Assembly (NCBI GenBank): GCA_963682055.1 | Contig: OY821749.1 | Location: 24,187,631-24,251,630, forward strand | Direction of reading: 5' to 3' | Source of the DNA: Primula veris | Lineage: Eukaryota > Streptophyta > Magnoliopsida > Ericales > Primulaceae | Length of the DNA: 64,000 bases | Shown: positions 49,008 through 61,692 of the stretch, in pieces | Numbering within the stretch: the stretch's first letter is position 1 | Layout: each line of letters begins with the position of its first letter | The notes under the pieces: generated by a model | Seen by the model: only the letters and a program-made list of their open reading frames with translations | What the model was told of the DNA's origin: nothing | The model's database searches: none | Translations under genes and position numbers: made by a program

Positions 49008-49430
49008 GCAATTTCTATTGCCAAGGAGGAGGTAAAACTGGGCACATTTTGGGCTTAGACCTTGCAACAACTTACTCTGGTATTAGTGTTCACAAAGATG
49101 GGCTTGTTGAGATCATAGGAAGTGGACGTATCACCCTAACCGAAAATAATCAAGCTGCAGTTGACACCAAATGTATTGTCTTCGACGTCAAGATATCTCG
49201 CGGATAGTATGCACATTTTTCTTTATCATGCTATATATTTACTAGATATTAGTGAACTATGAAATGTTGTAACTGTTTTTTCTACGTTTTGGTAGTGTAA
49301 GAACAAATAGGGCGAAAAGGATATGAAGATACTCATTGCTTACACTATTGTGGAAAAGGATGGCAAGGCTTATATTAAGGTCAAGATTAAGATGGAGAGA
49401 CCGAGATTTTTAGCCCTACGGAGATCAGCA
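49008..49430 (+). pseudogene. BiP (ER-type HSP70) gene fragment, frameshifted
   Basis: The start of a luminal-binding protein can be read in broken frames: AISIAKEEVKLGT, then after a shift GLDLATTYSGISVHKDGLVEI, the shortened IITGS/GRITL part, NQAAVDTK and IVFDV. An intron-like gap (49207-49316, AT-rich, ending ttttggtag) follows where plant BiP genes have their first intron. The next piece reads DMKILIAYTIVEKDGKAYIK and VKIK. In functional BiP these are the ATPase-domain start, the GRK junction and the PYTIV-KDGKPYI segment. Retained intron position argues for a genomic duplication, not a processed copy. The protein after 49430 is missing. Confidence 0.75.
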
Positions 49431-51376
49431 ATCTTTTTAATTGTTATAATTTTTCCTGTTTCTGGTTAATAAAGTTCTTTTTATATAGTTAAAGTTTCAT
49501 TGTAATTGATTTTTACACCGACAATTTACTCAGCTATTTCCTCTCACCTGGTAAAGAATACATAAAAATCGTTTCTTATAAACACGCCTTTTATTTCATT
49601 TTGTCAGGTGGGGTGTAAACGTACGGTGCTCAAGTTGTATACAAATATGTCACCTTTTTCAGGTAAAAAGTTAGGTGAATAAAGGATGTTACAGATATTG
49701 TTGGGATAATTATAGTTATAACATTTAGCATTGGCATCAATTACATGAGTTATGTAAATAGTTTTCTTGTATATATGTACTTGTATAGACCAGATTTGTC
49801 TGTTGATAGCTATGGTCTTTGTAAATCTGCATTTAGAGTTTGCAAATATATCAGCACTTTGATAAAAGCAGCACAGGAGTATTTTGCATTAACAATCATC
49901 TTCACTTGGGGAGCAGAAAAGTAATGACTTGTTGAACCGTTTCTGTTAAGACGATAATCAGTATATATTGAATGTATTTGCTTTAGCATTTATCTACTCT
50001 GTTCAAGAAATTGTGAAAGAATGAAAACTCATTTGTCAAGTTTATAAAACACTCATCATGGCCAGGGATATGATTGTTGTGATCTTATTTTATCTGAATA
50101 TTTTAAGCAAAGAAAAAGGATAATCGAGTACATCGAAATGATACTAAACAAGTAGCATGGAAATAAGAACAGCGGCCAGCACGACACTTCAGATTTATAA
50201 AGTTTAGGAGAGCAACTTATTGACATCATTCGCTATCCTAATTAGTTAGGAGAACTTATTGTATCATATAGTTGTAGAGCGATGAAGTACTATCCAACTG
50301 AATCCTTCCATTTCTTTTTGAAGCTTTATTGAAATTTATGAAACTAGCTAGGCTGCTAGAGTAGTCCAATAACAATAATCTCCGTTGACAAGCATTTTTT
50401 TTTCTTTCTAAAATAGATTGGGTATTGTGTTTACATCCCGAGAGCCATCCGTAGCTGGATGATCTTCGTAGCTCACAAATTTATTTAAAAACAATTTTGT
50501 ATGGCAGAGCGCTTCCCAAAAGTTCTTATGTTAACAAGCTTGATAGCATAACTCCTTTTTCCTGAACTAAAGTCCGGTTTCCACATCACATAATGTAACA
50601 CCAGCCTTTTTCATGTCAGTATATAACTTACAAGCATCAAGTTTTCACCATCCAAATAAGTTTCATCATTCTTCTGCTATCTTGTTTTGTATAATAGTTG
50701 GCGAAGATCAAACTGGTTGTCCTCTCGAGATAAAGTCTTACCAAAACAAATTAGTTTTGATCAAAATACATAGAAAAAAAATTGGTTTCCAGTTAATCCA
50801 TCCCTCTTTGTAGACATCCTCTATTCTTTGAAAAATATCGTCAAAAGTATCACTCAGCTAGTCATCTCTGTGTTTTGCAAATTTTGAGTACTATTTGAGC
50901 CTATCGTTCAATTCACTTGATAAGCAGTCAAGTTTTGAGTTTATAAACTCCATCATTCAATCCGAGGAGTTGGCATAATTGGAAGGAAGTTCAAAGTAAC
51001 CATTCGTTTCATTTCATTTCATTTCATTTGATCACCTTCTGACTTTCCAGTTGTCTGAACCATTTCAAAAATTTCAATTGGGTTGGAGATGATCATATTC
51101 ATATTTGAAACTCCCCTATAATATTAGGCTCATCTCTTATTTTATCTCTTTAAGAAATAAAATAAAGAATTCAACACCAATCGTAATTGTAAATGCTACT
51201 CATCATTTCATAAAATCAAATTTATTTGCCAAGACTACCATGCTCATTGTTCATTTAGCTTTACTATATTCAAATTTAGGATTTTAGTAAAAAAAATCAA
51301 CTGTAACTCAAACTTTATTAAATTACGATAATCAAAATACAATTTTACTACTTTATAAAAAGTTAAAATATCAAAA
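49431..51376. other. Intergenic region, no supported gene
   Basis: AT-rich sequence without domain-bearing ORFs or clear repeats. A short (catttcattt) tandem run lies at about 51009-51029. Confidence 0.5.
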
Positions 51377-51447
51377 TGCGCATCCGGGGAATCGAACCCC
51401 GGTCAGTACCGTGGGAGGGTACTATGATACCACTACACTAGATGCGC
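51377..51447 (-). tRNA. tRNA-Gly (CCC)
   Basis: Read on the minus strand: acceptor stem gcgcatc/gatgcgc with discriminator A, a D arm in tagtgtagtggtatcata, anticodon arm gtacc-ctcccac-ggtac with anticodon CCC, and T arm ccggg-gttcgattc-cccgg type. A TTTT run directly follows, the normal RNA polymerase III stop. Internal A and B boxes are intact. Very close to plant glycine tRNAs. Confidence 0.96.
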
Positions 51448-54134
51448 TTTTATGTTCAATAGTTTTATTGTTTAATTAAATAAACAAATTTTAAAGGAAA
51501 GATTCAATAAATCATTAAAAAGCCTATTGAGGGTTGTTTAATAGAAAATCAAACAACACCCTTCATCTTTGGTATTCAATTAAGTATATACAACGTACAT
51601 CATTAACATTTCATTATAAATGCTTTTTTTCCTTCATAAAAAGAATGAAGGGATTAAATAAGTTTTCAACCTTGCTTTTATTTGTAATTCATGTAAAATC
51701 TCAAACTATTGTATCTTAGGCTCGAAATAGCAACTAAAAAAACGTTCTTTTATCCCATAAAATATCAAAATATAATAGTGATGCAAATATCTGTTAAAAA
51801 TAGTTTCGGAGTAAAATAAAGTGTAAAAACTTTTTCTAACATTTCAAAGTAAAGTAAAACAATAAAAGAGGGTGTTACTGATACATTATGAAAATGTACT
51901 GATACATTCATAATTCCAACACTCATAAGGACCGAAATAAAGTTAAAACAAACTCATTCACACTTAAAAATGTTTGGTATAGGTTCGTTTTGGTCCCTGC
52001 TACATAGTATTGATGACATGATTAGGGTGACAATGTGTGTGAGAATTGTGAATTACCCCATGAAACTTAGGGGCTAGAGGGTGTAATTGATTAAATATGA
52101 AAGATCACGGGGTAAATTTGATATGAATTTAAACCTCAGGGGGTGTTTTTGTTATGATAACTATTAATAAGTACTCTAGTAGTCATATTTACTAGTATTA
52201 TTATTGTGAATATATTTCCACGGCGACGGCGATTGAATTAATCGCCGATTAATTCCTTCTACTAACAACGGTAATTCATATATTTTATTATTTACTGTTT
52301 TTAAAAAAGCTTTACATTTTTTGTTCACTTTTTCTATCTGCTTATGTCGTTGATGATAATTAGAATAAATATTATGTTTTAGAAAATTAATACGTTGGTG
52401 TGGTGTTAATTTGTTCACTTATATTGGGAAATTTACTCAAGGTTTCGTTAAATAATATTTTCGTTACTATGAAATACGTGCAATATCATAATACTTATTT
52501 TTCGTATTTAAATTGAAAATAACAAAATGTTCAAAAGTTAGTAACCTAACTTATTAGCTTAACAGCCAAGGGGAGTGGTGTGAAAAATTTGTGATTAGCC
52601 TTAAAATAATAAATTAGGGCAATTTGTGTATGAAAATTAGCATTACTAACTTGCACGTATTTTGTAGTCGACTATTATTGAAGGCCAGAGGGAGTTTAAG
52701 CGATACACTAAATGACTGAGAGACGAAAATACGTGCAATTTTGACTTGCAAAAATTTCATACTTAAATTTCAAGAAATAATATTTTTATAGTTTAGCTGT
52801 TAAACTATATATGATGAAATTTTGAAAAAAATAATTGTTTCAGTAATTTAGTTACGAGATTTTTGCTATGTCAAAGTTGCACATAGTTTCGTATGAGTAC
52901 ATACATGGAACTGATATCGCTACTATATTGTAGTTATTGGACATTCATCCACTCAGTTGCAAAGAAAAACATTGATGTAATGCCTAAATATAGCTCAAAG
53001 TTACAGACCCGCTGTTGGTGCGTCATCGTAACGTAGATTTGTATGTCTGTTGTTTTAGTTTTCATAGTTGTGTGATGTGGTTGCTTCATTGCTAAAATTT
53101 ATCTCTTTTTTTCTGAAATGAAAATAGTGATGCCATTTTTAGTCGTGTACAGTTTACTTGTATTACAGTGGTCATTTGTTGCTACGATTGATTAACAGTT
53201 GAATCCATATACATACACACTATGGCCTATGGCAAAATTTGTGATCATAGGATCTTAGTAGATATTTGTTTTTGCTTACTTTTTTGAAATTCTGTAACTA
53301 AACAATCGGAAATTAGTTCATTAAGATTTACATCTTCATCTTTTGCATAGTACCCAAAAAAGAAGTTGGGGTTCTGTTTAGATAGCTTCCCATCCGCATT
53401 CTGATGTTCTTTTCCCTTGTTTTCTTGTATTTTAAACACCCCCCTAAACAATGGTTACAATTTATGAGAGTTTGAATTTAATATTTTCTTGACCCTTTTA
53501 TTTTATAAAGTAATATCCTGCTACACTTGTTCCGTCCACTGCAACTGATAAATATTATAAGCCTATAAAAAGGAACTGTTCTTTTAATTGTCGAACAGTA
53601 AGATAATTTTTATCTGAATTCAGTCTTATTCCTGTGATATGTTGGTGCATGGATATAATTTTTATCTGAACAGTAAGATAAAGGTTCTGTTTCACAAAAA
53701 AAGGCAATTTTCTTCAGTTTCATTTTCCCACTACAAATACCTGCTTAAAGAGTAGTCTTAGTTCGATCTTCGCCATAAATTTTGCGATACTAGATTGAAA
53801 CTGCTTCTGAAATTCTTGATTTATTTTCCTTTAGCATTTATTGATTTACTTTCCTTGTATTTGATCTTACCCGTAGCCTTGGTGCTTCTTAAGTCTGAGC
53901 TATTTAAGTAATTATGTGGACATGAGAAGGGAGAAATTAGAAAATTACACTGAGAACTGCAGGCAAGCTGGCATCCAAGAAATAAAATTAACATAGAAAA
54001 AGAGAGAGTGATGGAAAAGAGTAACTCATCTCCAGACTGTGTACAATTGTAGCATTATACGGATTGTATGATTCAAATTTATGGATTGCTACCGTAGAAC
54101 CGCAACCTCTTGCTAACCTTTTATTTTAATTTTT
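51448..54134. other. Intergenic region with old MITE debris
   Basis: No recognised gene. 52700-52920 resembles a decayed Stowaway-type element (acgaaaatacgtgcaattttg near the left, caaagttgcacatagtttcg near the right, inverted). The ORF at 53245-53451 (minus) has no known domain. From about 53.1 kb the sequence belongs to the segmental duplication. Confidence 0.45.
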
Positions 54135-55460
54135 TTAACCTTCATCGCTAACTTGGTGTTCCCTCCAGCATAGTAGCAGATATAGACATCTACGTATTAT
54201 ATATAGCTTTGCCCTTTTCTCCTGTATGATTCTTCTTCCAGGTAGTATGAATTTAGCTTGCCTTTGATGAGAAGAGGTAGAAATAGAGGTATCCATTCAC
54301 TTAAAAATCTCACATATCATGCTTACAACTTTACTAGACACGGTCTTCAACTTTGTAATGAGTACAATTTCTGTTTCAAAGAAGTTATAGGGCTTAAATG
54401 TAAGTTGTCTCCTTTATAACGTGTGAGCCCCACCAGAGGATTTAATTGCATAAAAGACAAAAAAGTGAAAGAAAATCATTTACTTTCCCAACCATCATCT
54501 TCAAATAAACCCCAAGCTGACATTGGGGGGACCTACGTGGCCTATTCAAGTTTAATATATGCATACACATAAGATCACAGTTCTGTCATCTTCATCTTCT
54601 TCCCCTTAATTTCATACATATACACACGCAACACATACATAGCAATTCACAAGTGGCTAGCTCTATTTCCTCATGTTTCAAACTTGAGGTTAGATGAATA
54701 ACCTTGTAGGTGCTTTTGTGGGAATGTCCTACGTTTTACGGGATTTTGCCAAGTTACCATTATTATACTATCTATACATTGTAAACCAAGTCCCGTTTGG
54801 TTCTTGTTGTTGCCTTTCAACTGAAGATTAAAGCTGCAATATAACTAAACCATCGTTAACTAGTAAAACTAGAACCTGGCGGTAAAAAAAGATGTGTGCT
54901 ACTGGCTTTGCAAGCTTTAAGAAGTTATTGTGTTAGCTTCTAGTCACTGGAGTTATCCAGAAAACAGTTGTTTTAGTGATATTAATTTCTTGAGTTGTTT
55001 GTACTTAGTCATACTTTGGTGCTCTATGGATATCCTTGATCCCTATGTGTCTGTCTTTATTTTACGTGCTCCTTTTGTTTTGCATCGTTTTTGTTATCCT
55101 CAATGTACCGAGGGTTTGTTTGCCAGATTTCGAGCGAAGTTATTTGAGGTTGTGAAACAACCTAGGTTCATCCCGTTTGAATATTCTAGTCTTTTTTGAG
55201 ATGAAAACCAAAAATGGCTCAGTTTTTAAGTTACTCAGCAAATGCAGTCTGTAAAGGAAAAGACCAGTAATAAGCTGAGCCAAAAGCTGCAAAGTGATAA
55301 TCCCTAATTTCAAGTTAGACAATTGAAGTTATTTCATTCTTTTGTTGATTTGCTACACTTTTTAGATAATCTTTTTTGTTGTCAATGCTTTTGTTGCTGT
55401 TTTTGCTCCAATGATGAAGCTCTGTAGAAAAATTATCGTTCCAATTTCTGAAGCCCTTTA
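53160..55460. repeat. Segmental duplication, copy A (contains a DVL-like gene)
   Basis: Landmarks shared in order with copy B at 56.98-59.57 kb: gattgattaacagttgaatc (53186) against gactgattaagagtagaatc; the DVL-like genes; agatcacagttctgtcatctt (54571) against the same words at 58792; and tttttgctccaat (55399) against 59505. The offset grows from about 3.8 to 4.1 kb. Divergence is high, so the event is old. Confidence 0.75.
54135..54296 (-). CDS. DVL/ROTUNDIFOLIA-like small polypeptide, copy A (53 aa)
   Basis: DVL/RTFL peptides are plant-specific, membrane-associated small proteins that limit polar cell growth and shape organs when overexpressed. This 53-aa frame starts MDTSISTSSHQRQ and carries the family core QEKRAKLYIIRRCLYLLLCW (residues 25-44), followed by REHQVSDEG and TAA. 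The core matches the DVL pattern: a basic start, YI-RRC, then a hydrophobic stretch ending CW. It has no intron. The partner at 58181-58348 has the same layout, which supports translation of both. Start chosen because both copies share MDTS. It is too short for usual gene finders. Confidence 0.8.
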   Translation of the reverse strand: MDTSISTSSHQRQAKFILPGRRIIQEKRAKLYIIRRCLYLLLCWREHQVSDEG

Positions 55461-55518
55461 ATTTTTTAGAGCTTCATGTAGAGATGAAGGGACAACTGAG
55501 GAGCTCTCTTATGGATTA

Positions 55519-55751
55519 CTCCTTCCGTCCCAATTTATAAAGAACAGTGGGGATACGGGCAATTTTACAACGCGAAATTGGTGCACTTTCAATGTCGGAA
55601 TTCTAAATTTTAAAAGTTATTCATATAATTTAGCATGTAAACTACGTGACTAACTTTTGAAATTTACAATTCCGACAGTTTTAGAACACCAATTTTGCAT
55701 TGCAAAATTGCACGTATCCCCATTGTTCCTTATAAATTGGGACAGAGGGAG
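55519..55751. mobile_element. Stowaway-like MITE between the two duplication copies
   Basis: Left end ctccttccgtcccaatttat and right end, on the other strand, ctccctctgtcccaatttat, flanked by TA on both sides (55517-55518, 55752-55753). The interior folds back: gggatacgggcaattttac / gcaaaattgcacgtatcccc, and ttccgacagttttag / caatgtcggaattcta types. Confidence 0.9.
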
Positions 55752-58180
55752 TATTTCTTCTTCTTACTGCTTTTAAATTTTATATTGTCACTGTGTTGAA
55801 ATAGATTTCCGCAAGTGGTTCATAGTAGTTTATGCGCAATACAATGTCATATTTGTCTTTCTACTAGACTGTCTATCAAATCAATTGTATACCATCATTG
55901 ACTCATATTTTCATAGTCACATTTCATGTTTCTATTTCACCTATTGTTTCTTGTTTTTGCTATCCAAATTTGCAGTTGAAATAGGGTATAGTGTTAAACT
56001 AACAATAGATGGTCCATGAGCTTATTTTTTAAAGATCTAAGGAAACCAAATGCCTATTAAATGAATTTGGCGGGTCTAAGTGACAATTATGCAGACCTCA
56101 GTGGGTGTAATTGTTATTTACCACTTAGTATTTGAGTGTGTGTTATAAATTGACTGCATTACATTCATGCTTATATATAATGTGTACAAATTGCCTCCAC
56201 AATCTGTGTCTTACAGTGGCATTTGGCAGTTGTACTATCCTTGCTACCTGGTAGTCGTTTCATTTCATAGTTTGGCAGTTTTTCACTTATTTAGTAGCTT
56301 GACATTGGTTTTGATTAAGTTTTTCTACTCATTTCATAGTCAATTGGGGATAATTAGTTTTTGCCATTATTACGATGCAAATTAAGAAAAAACCAAATAA
56401 AACCAAATCAAAGTTTGTTCATCATTTGTGGCACGAAAAATGGTGTATGATGACCCAAATAGTGCTAAATATACAAAATTGTTATGTAAATGATCTAGTT
56501 ATGCAGATAGTTATCCACTCGTTTACAAAGACAGTATCATGAAATGCCTCCAGAATTGCATAACTAGTTTCCAAATTACAGAACTAGCAGTCTAGATAAC
56601 AAAGTTTGTATGCAAAATTACAGAAGTTTCATTACTGCCAACAGATAACCTTATGTAACCTCCTACTTAGTCTATTGAAACAATATTACATTGTCCTGTA
56701 ATTGCGAAAAAACCTTGTTATGGTAAATTCTTGGTTCTTTCCCAGATCGCCACATCAAAATTATGCCAGTACATTGAGCTTTCACAGAAACAACCAGATA
56801 GTTTATGCTGAATAAAACCTTTTTTATTGCTCTAAAGCTGCAAGCCAATTATTCTTTTTTATCTGGCATTTTACCACTATTTGTCCTGTTGATGTGCTTG
56901 TTGCTGTTACTCTCTACTGTTTGATGAAATGGAAAGAATGAACAACTTTCTACTTTCTGTTAGTTGTTTGCTCTTGTGTTTTTGGTCGTTTGCTACCTCG
57001 ACTGATTAAGAGTAGAATCAATCACTTATGGAGTTATCTGAACGTGATGACCCAACTCTTATAAAGGTATGCTTGCTTCCGCCTCTTTATGTATTTCGGA
57101 TAAACCAAAACCGAAATGGTTCTCTATATTTTTTTTTAAATTACAATTTCATTGTTTCTATACAGAAAACTGAAAGGAAAGTTGATTTTTTTTTATCTTA
57201 TATTTGTTCAGCTCTGCCATATATCAAACACACCTCTAAACTATGCTTATCGGGAAGAGGAAGTTTGAATCCACTCTTCTTGCGACCTCTTTTTAAGAAA
57301 TAAAGCTCATATGGCCCTCTCCAATAAGCTGATGAACACGCATCCATACAATAGGTAAGATGTGCTAGAATAAATAGATATTTTGATGAAATTTGATATT
57401 ATTCAGTTTTAAGCCAGTCTTATTTACTCTGTTACCTTTAATACATAGATACGCAATGACAAAAAAGTTAAAGAAACTACAAGTTTGTTTCTTTTAAAGT
57501 GGATGCAATAAGACTCTTTTGCAGAAAAGAAAAGGAATTTCTTTCAGTTTCACTTTCTTACCGCAACACTGTCTCGGATTGATCATAGCCATAAATGTCA
57601 ACATACTTGACCGGAATTACCTCTAAAAGAAAACTGAATTAGCTAAATCAAATTTGAGAATCAAATAATGAAACCTGAACCTGAAGATATAAATAGAAAT
57701 GACATGAAAAAGAACTAAGAGAACGTTATTACCACCAACAGGTAACTAGGTGGTAACAGGGGAAGATTACCCTATTTACCAAAAACATTTTACAACTGTG
57801 TAATTAGAGGAAAATTTCTGATACTATAGTAGAACGAGTATATGGATATATTTTGAGAAAGAAGGAATCAAGTTGATCGCAGGCAGCGGAGCGAATTGCT
57901 TCTTGGATTATGATTCATATCCTATTTTGTTTTATTGGTGCTATGTGCATTATATTCCTTAACATAGGCATTTAATACTTTTTGGTTGCCAAATTGAAGG
58001 GTCTCTATAAGGATTGGAAACAATTGCATGCAACTCGACATCCGAAAAGGAAAAATTTAAGTTAGAACATAAAGTTAAAGAGAAACTTCACTTGGCATCT
58101 GTAACTCTAAACAGATTATGTGATACAAAGTTTATGGAATGCTGACCTAGAACCCACTACAATATCTAAGAGAAATATTT
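55752..58180. other. Spacer and start of duplication copy B
   Basis: 55.75-56.98 kb is unmatched spacer; after that it belongs to copy B. The ORF at 57028-57303 shows no domain. No further gene supported. Confidence 0.5.
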
Positions 58181-59570
58181 TTATTCTTCACCATCATCTT
58201 TAGCCTTGTGTTCACTCCAGCATAGAAGCACGTACAGACATCTTCGGATTATATATAACCTTGCCCTTTTCTCCTGCATGGTTTTACTCCCAGGTACTCG
58301 AATTTTCGTTCGCCTTTGCTGAGGAGTAGTAGATAGTGAGGTATCCATTATTATGCTTTTTTCTGTTACTCCATTAGATATGCTCCACAGCTTATATAGA
58401 ACTGTTATAGGAAGTTCTCGAAGTAGGAGTAGCATTTCAGTACTTTAAATACTACTACTAAATAGGACCAACTTTCTTTGAAGTTATTGTAACTGTACGG
58501 AAAACTTACACTTGATTTATAAATTTGACCCCCCCGCGAATTGCTGTCATGTAATGACACCTTAGTTCAAAAAATTCACATGAGTACAATTTCTGTTTCA
58601 AGAAGTTGTATGATTTCAATGTTTTTTTCTCTTTTTATTGTGTGTCATTCCACTTGGAGGATTTAATTGCAAAAGAGACAAAAAAGGGTCAAAAAAGCTG
58701 CTTTATTTTTCTCAACCATTGTCTTCAAATTATGCCCAGACTGTCATTTGAAGGACGGTTACCTTATCTGTTACAGTCAAAAATATGCATTAGATCACAG
58801 TTCTGTCATCTTCACTGTCTTCATTTTTTTCCCCTCTCACATATTGCAATTTGGCATTAAATTTCTGTTCGAAATCATGGTCACCCTTTGACTGAAGATT
58901 AACAGTGCAATGGAATTTAATACAGTATTACAATCTAGTAGAAACTTGGGTATTGTGCAAATGTGTAGTAGCAGCTTTAATTTACTTGCTACTTTTGTAA
59001 GTATAAGGAACCACTATTGGAGGGTTCTGAGATAGGAGAATTAAACCAACTTGAATTGGTTGTTGAATCTCCATTTATTATGTTTATCTTACTCTAGTGC
59101 ACTAGGGATGTTTTTAGACTTGTCTTATACTTGAAGGCCTATTTTTTGTTAGTCTTTTCCTCTCATTTGAAGATACTTTTTTCCCGTCCTTCAGTTTTTT
59201 GTTGTGGGCTCGTGTGGACTAGCTGCAGGTCTTACGGAATATAAGCAACGACTTATTTGAGCCACGGGAAAATAATAAATGGGTCGGGCGTTTTTTTTCT
59301 ATCTTCTTCATACCTGAAACCATTAAAAGAAATGCTCCATATTTCAATCTGATCAGGCAACTATTCTGTATCGAGTAAAGCATAACCGAATTCAATAACG
59401 GACCTGGTTTTTCATTTTAGAACATGCAAGCGGTCTTTTTTCTTTTTCAGCTTAGTGTACTTTTCTAACTAATTTGACTTTGTTCTTCAGATAGTTTTTA
59501 TGTTATTTTTGCTCCAATAATGAATCTTTGTAAGTTTTATTATGGTTCCAATTTCTGAAGCTCAATATGA
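56980..59570. repeat. Segmental duplication, copy B (contains a DVL-like gene)
   Basis: Second copy of the unit described at 53.16-55.46 kb, same orientation. Both include a minus-strand DVL-like frame and the same order of flanking words. Confidence 0.75.
58181..58348 (-). CDS. DVL/ROTUNDIFOLIA-like small polypeptide, copy B (55 aa)
   Basis: Paralogue of the frame at 54135-54296. It starts MDTSLSTTPQQRRTKIRVPG and has the DVL core MQEKRARLYIIRRCLYVLLC followed by W, then SEHKAKDDGEE and a stop. Frame and motif are intact. An in-frame ATG upstream (58435) would add 29 residues, but the sister gene has no matching extension, so the MDTS start is preferred. Core changes between the copies are conservative (K/R, L/V), while the N-terminal part differs more, as expected if only the core is under selection. 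Confidence 0.82.
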   Translation of the reverse strand: MDTSLSTTPQQRRTKIRVPGSKTMQEKRARLYIIRRCLYVLLCWSEHKAKDDGEE

Positions 59571-59964
59571 AATTTCTTATTTTATTTTGAGCTTCATGTA
59601 GAGCTTTCTAATTTTCTATTTACCTTTTCTCATGCTATTTAACTTTTATTCCCAATGTTAGTATCTGAGGCCTTCTGAAGGAGTTATATCAAAACTAAAT
59701 TAGAAATTTATCATAAATGGTGACAGTTACCAAATTAAGGATATCAAAAATAGAAACGGAGACAAAACCTTGTAATTGAAGCGAGATCCTGAAACGATGC
59801 TGCTACTAAATAATGAAGCAATTAATTAATAACTGCATGTGAAATTTATCAAGTTATGAAAAAACATTTTCTTTCATTACAAATATGGCTATAATAAAGC
59901 TGTTCAGTAATATAATAATATGGTATCAGTCTATCAGTAGAATTAAAATAGTGATTCTTAATTT

Positions 59965-60262
59965 TGCTAGTTCTGTAGGATTTTTGAAACTGGTAAGATG
60001 CCGGTGTATACAATATTCCCAAACAAATAGTTTTCTTTACAAGTCAAGGTAGACTTCTAACTCAAACTTAACTGGTGAAGTATTGTGAAATGTGGAGGGT
60101 TTTGTATAGAAAATTCCTGTAGAAGAGACACCAATCTTAACATTTTGGACGAAATAATATATAAGAGTATCATCCAAATTTTAGAATCACATGATGTTAC
60201 TATAAACACGTAAAAAACGCAACTCACTAGAATCTCTATAACGGCATCTTTGTGTTCTAAAC
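59965..60262. repeat. Diverged direct repeat, copy 1
   Basis: Shares ordered landmarks with 62020-62306: gatttttgaaactggtaag / gatatttgaaactgttaag, agaagagacacca, aacattttggac and tctataacggcatctttgtg. The two copies flank the foldback element at 60532-61692. Confidence 0.8.
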
Positions 60263-60522
60263 TCTTTTAAATTTTATATTGCACTAAGGGTCTGCTTAGA
60301 ATCAATAAAATTTTATGAGTCCATGTAGTCTAAATTGCAATAGTAGTGACAATTGTACTTTAATGTAAATTCCATAATAATAACAACTATCGAGAGCACC
60401 TATTCATGACTCCTTATATTTGAAGTGAAAATTCAAACTCTTAAAATTTTACCAGTTATTTTACAATTACATCATCCTTAGATTTTATATTATATTATAG
60501 TATTACTCTCTCTTTCTTTATA

Positions 60523-60531
60523 GTTTTTAAT
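60523..60531. repeat. Left 9-bp TSD of the foldback element (gtttttaat)
   Basis: The same 9-mer follows the right end at 61693-61701. Confidence 0.88.
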
Positions 60532-61692
60532 GGGAGATTCTTTATTACATACTGTAATTACTCAGCACTATAAAGAACGTGAGATCAAACCATCAACCAT
60601 CAAACTATTTTCTATATCAAATTAATATTTTTTTTTATCAAATCAACGTCACTCTAACACTACAATTATCCCCAATTTTACAAAAAAAAAAACCTCTCCC
60701 AATTTACCAAATTTTTTTTTCCAATTTTACCAAAAAAATCACTAACCATCAACCATCAAACTCATTCATATATCAAATTAATATATTTTTTTATTAAATC
60801 AACATCACTCTACCATTACAATTATACACAATTTTACCAAAAAAAACATATCACAATTTACCAAAAAAAAAAAAAAAACTTTCCTAATTTTACCCAAAAA
60901 TAACTCTAACCATCAAACTTATTCGTATATCAAATTAATAAATTTTTTTATCAAATCAACGTCACTGTACCACTACAATTATCCCCAATTTTACTAAAAA
61001 AAAAAACGTCTCCCAATTTACCAAAAAAAAAAACTTAAATTGCGGGAGGTTTTATTTTGGTAAATTGGGAGAGATTTTTTTTTGGGTAAAATTGATGATA
61101 AATGTAGTGGTAGAGTGATATTGATTTAAGAAAAAAATTTATTAATTTGATATTAGAATGAGTTTGATGGTTGATGGTTAGAGTTATTTTTGGGTAAAAT
61201 TGATGAATTTTTTTTTTTTTGGTAAATTGTGATATGTTTATTTTTTTTTTAAATTGTGGATAATTGTAATGGTAGAGTGATGTTGATTTGATAAAAAAAA
61301 ATATTAATTTGATATATGAATGAGTTTGATATTTGATGGTTGATGGTTAGGGATTTTTTTGGGTAAAATTGGTAAAGTTTTTTTTGGGTAAATTGGGAGA
61401 GGTTTTTTTCTTTGATAAAATTGGGGATAATTGTAGTGGTAGAGTGATGTTGATTTGATAAAAAAATATATTAATTTGATATAGGAAGCAGTTTGATGGT
61501 CGATGGTTAGGGTTTTTTTCAGGTAAAATTGGAGAATTTTTTGGATAAAATTGAAAAAGTTTTTTATATACGAAAACATAAATAAAATAACAAAAACGAA
61601 AACAAAAAAAATAAAATAAAATTGCCAGCCACACGTAGAGATCCCACATCTTATAGTGCTGAGTAATCACAGTATGCAATAGAGAATATCCC
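60532..61692. mobile_element. Mutator-type foldback element (non-autonomous)
   Basis: 1161 bp flanked by a perfect 9-bp TSD. The outermost 42 bp of both ends are nearly identical inverted repeats: gggagattctttattacatac on the left and gggatattctctattgcatac on the right (other strand), both running into tgt-attactcagcactataa. Each arm then holds about three ~150-bp sub-repeats with caaaccatcaacc..., atcaaattaat, atcaaatcaac and tctcccaatttacc words, mirrored in the right arm (ggtaaattgggagagg). The centre is near 61050. It has no coding capacity; the apparent ORFs are low-complexity. The 9-bp TSD points to the Mutator superfamily. Confidence 0.87.

Noticed and set aside
53245..53451. 68-codon minus-strand ORF with ELISDCLVTEF-like wording
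   Set aside because: No recognisable domain and no counterpart frame in the second copy of the duplication.
55752..56980. A third DVL-like copy in the spacer
   Set aside because: No IIRRC or LLCW-type wording on either strand.
58349..58435. 29-residue N-terminal extension of the DVL-like copy B
   Set aside because: The sister copy has no matching upstream frame, so the common MDTS start is preferred.
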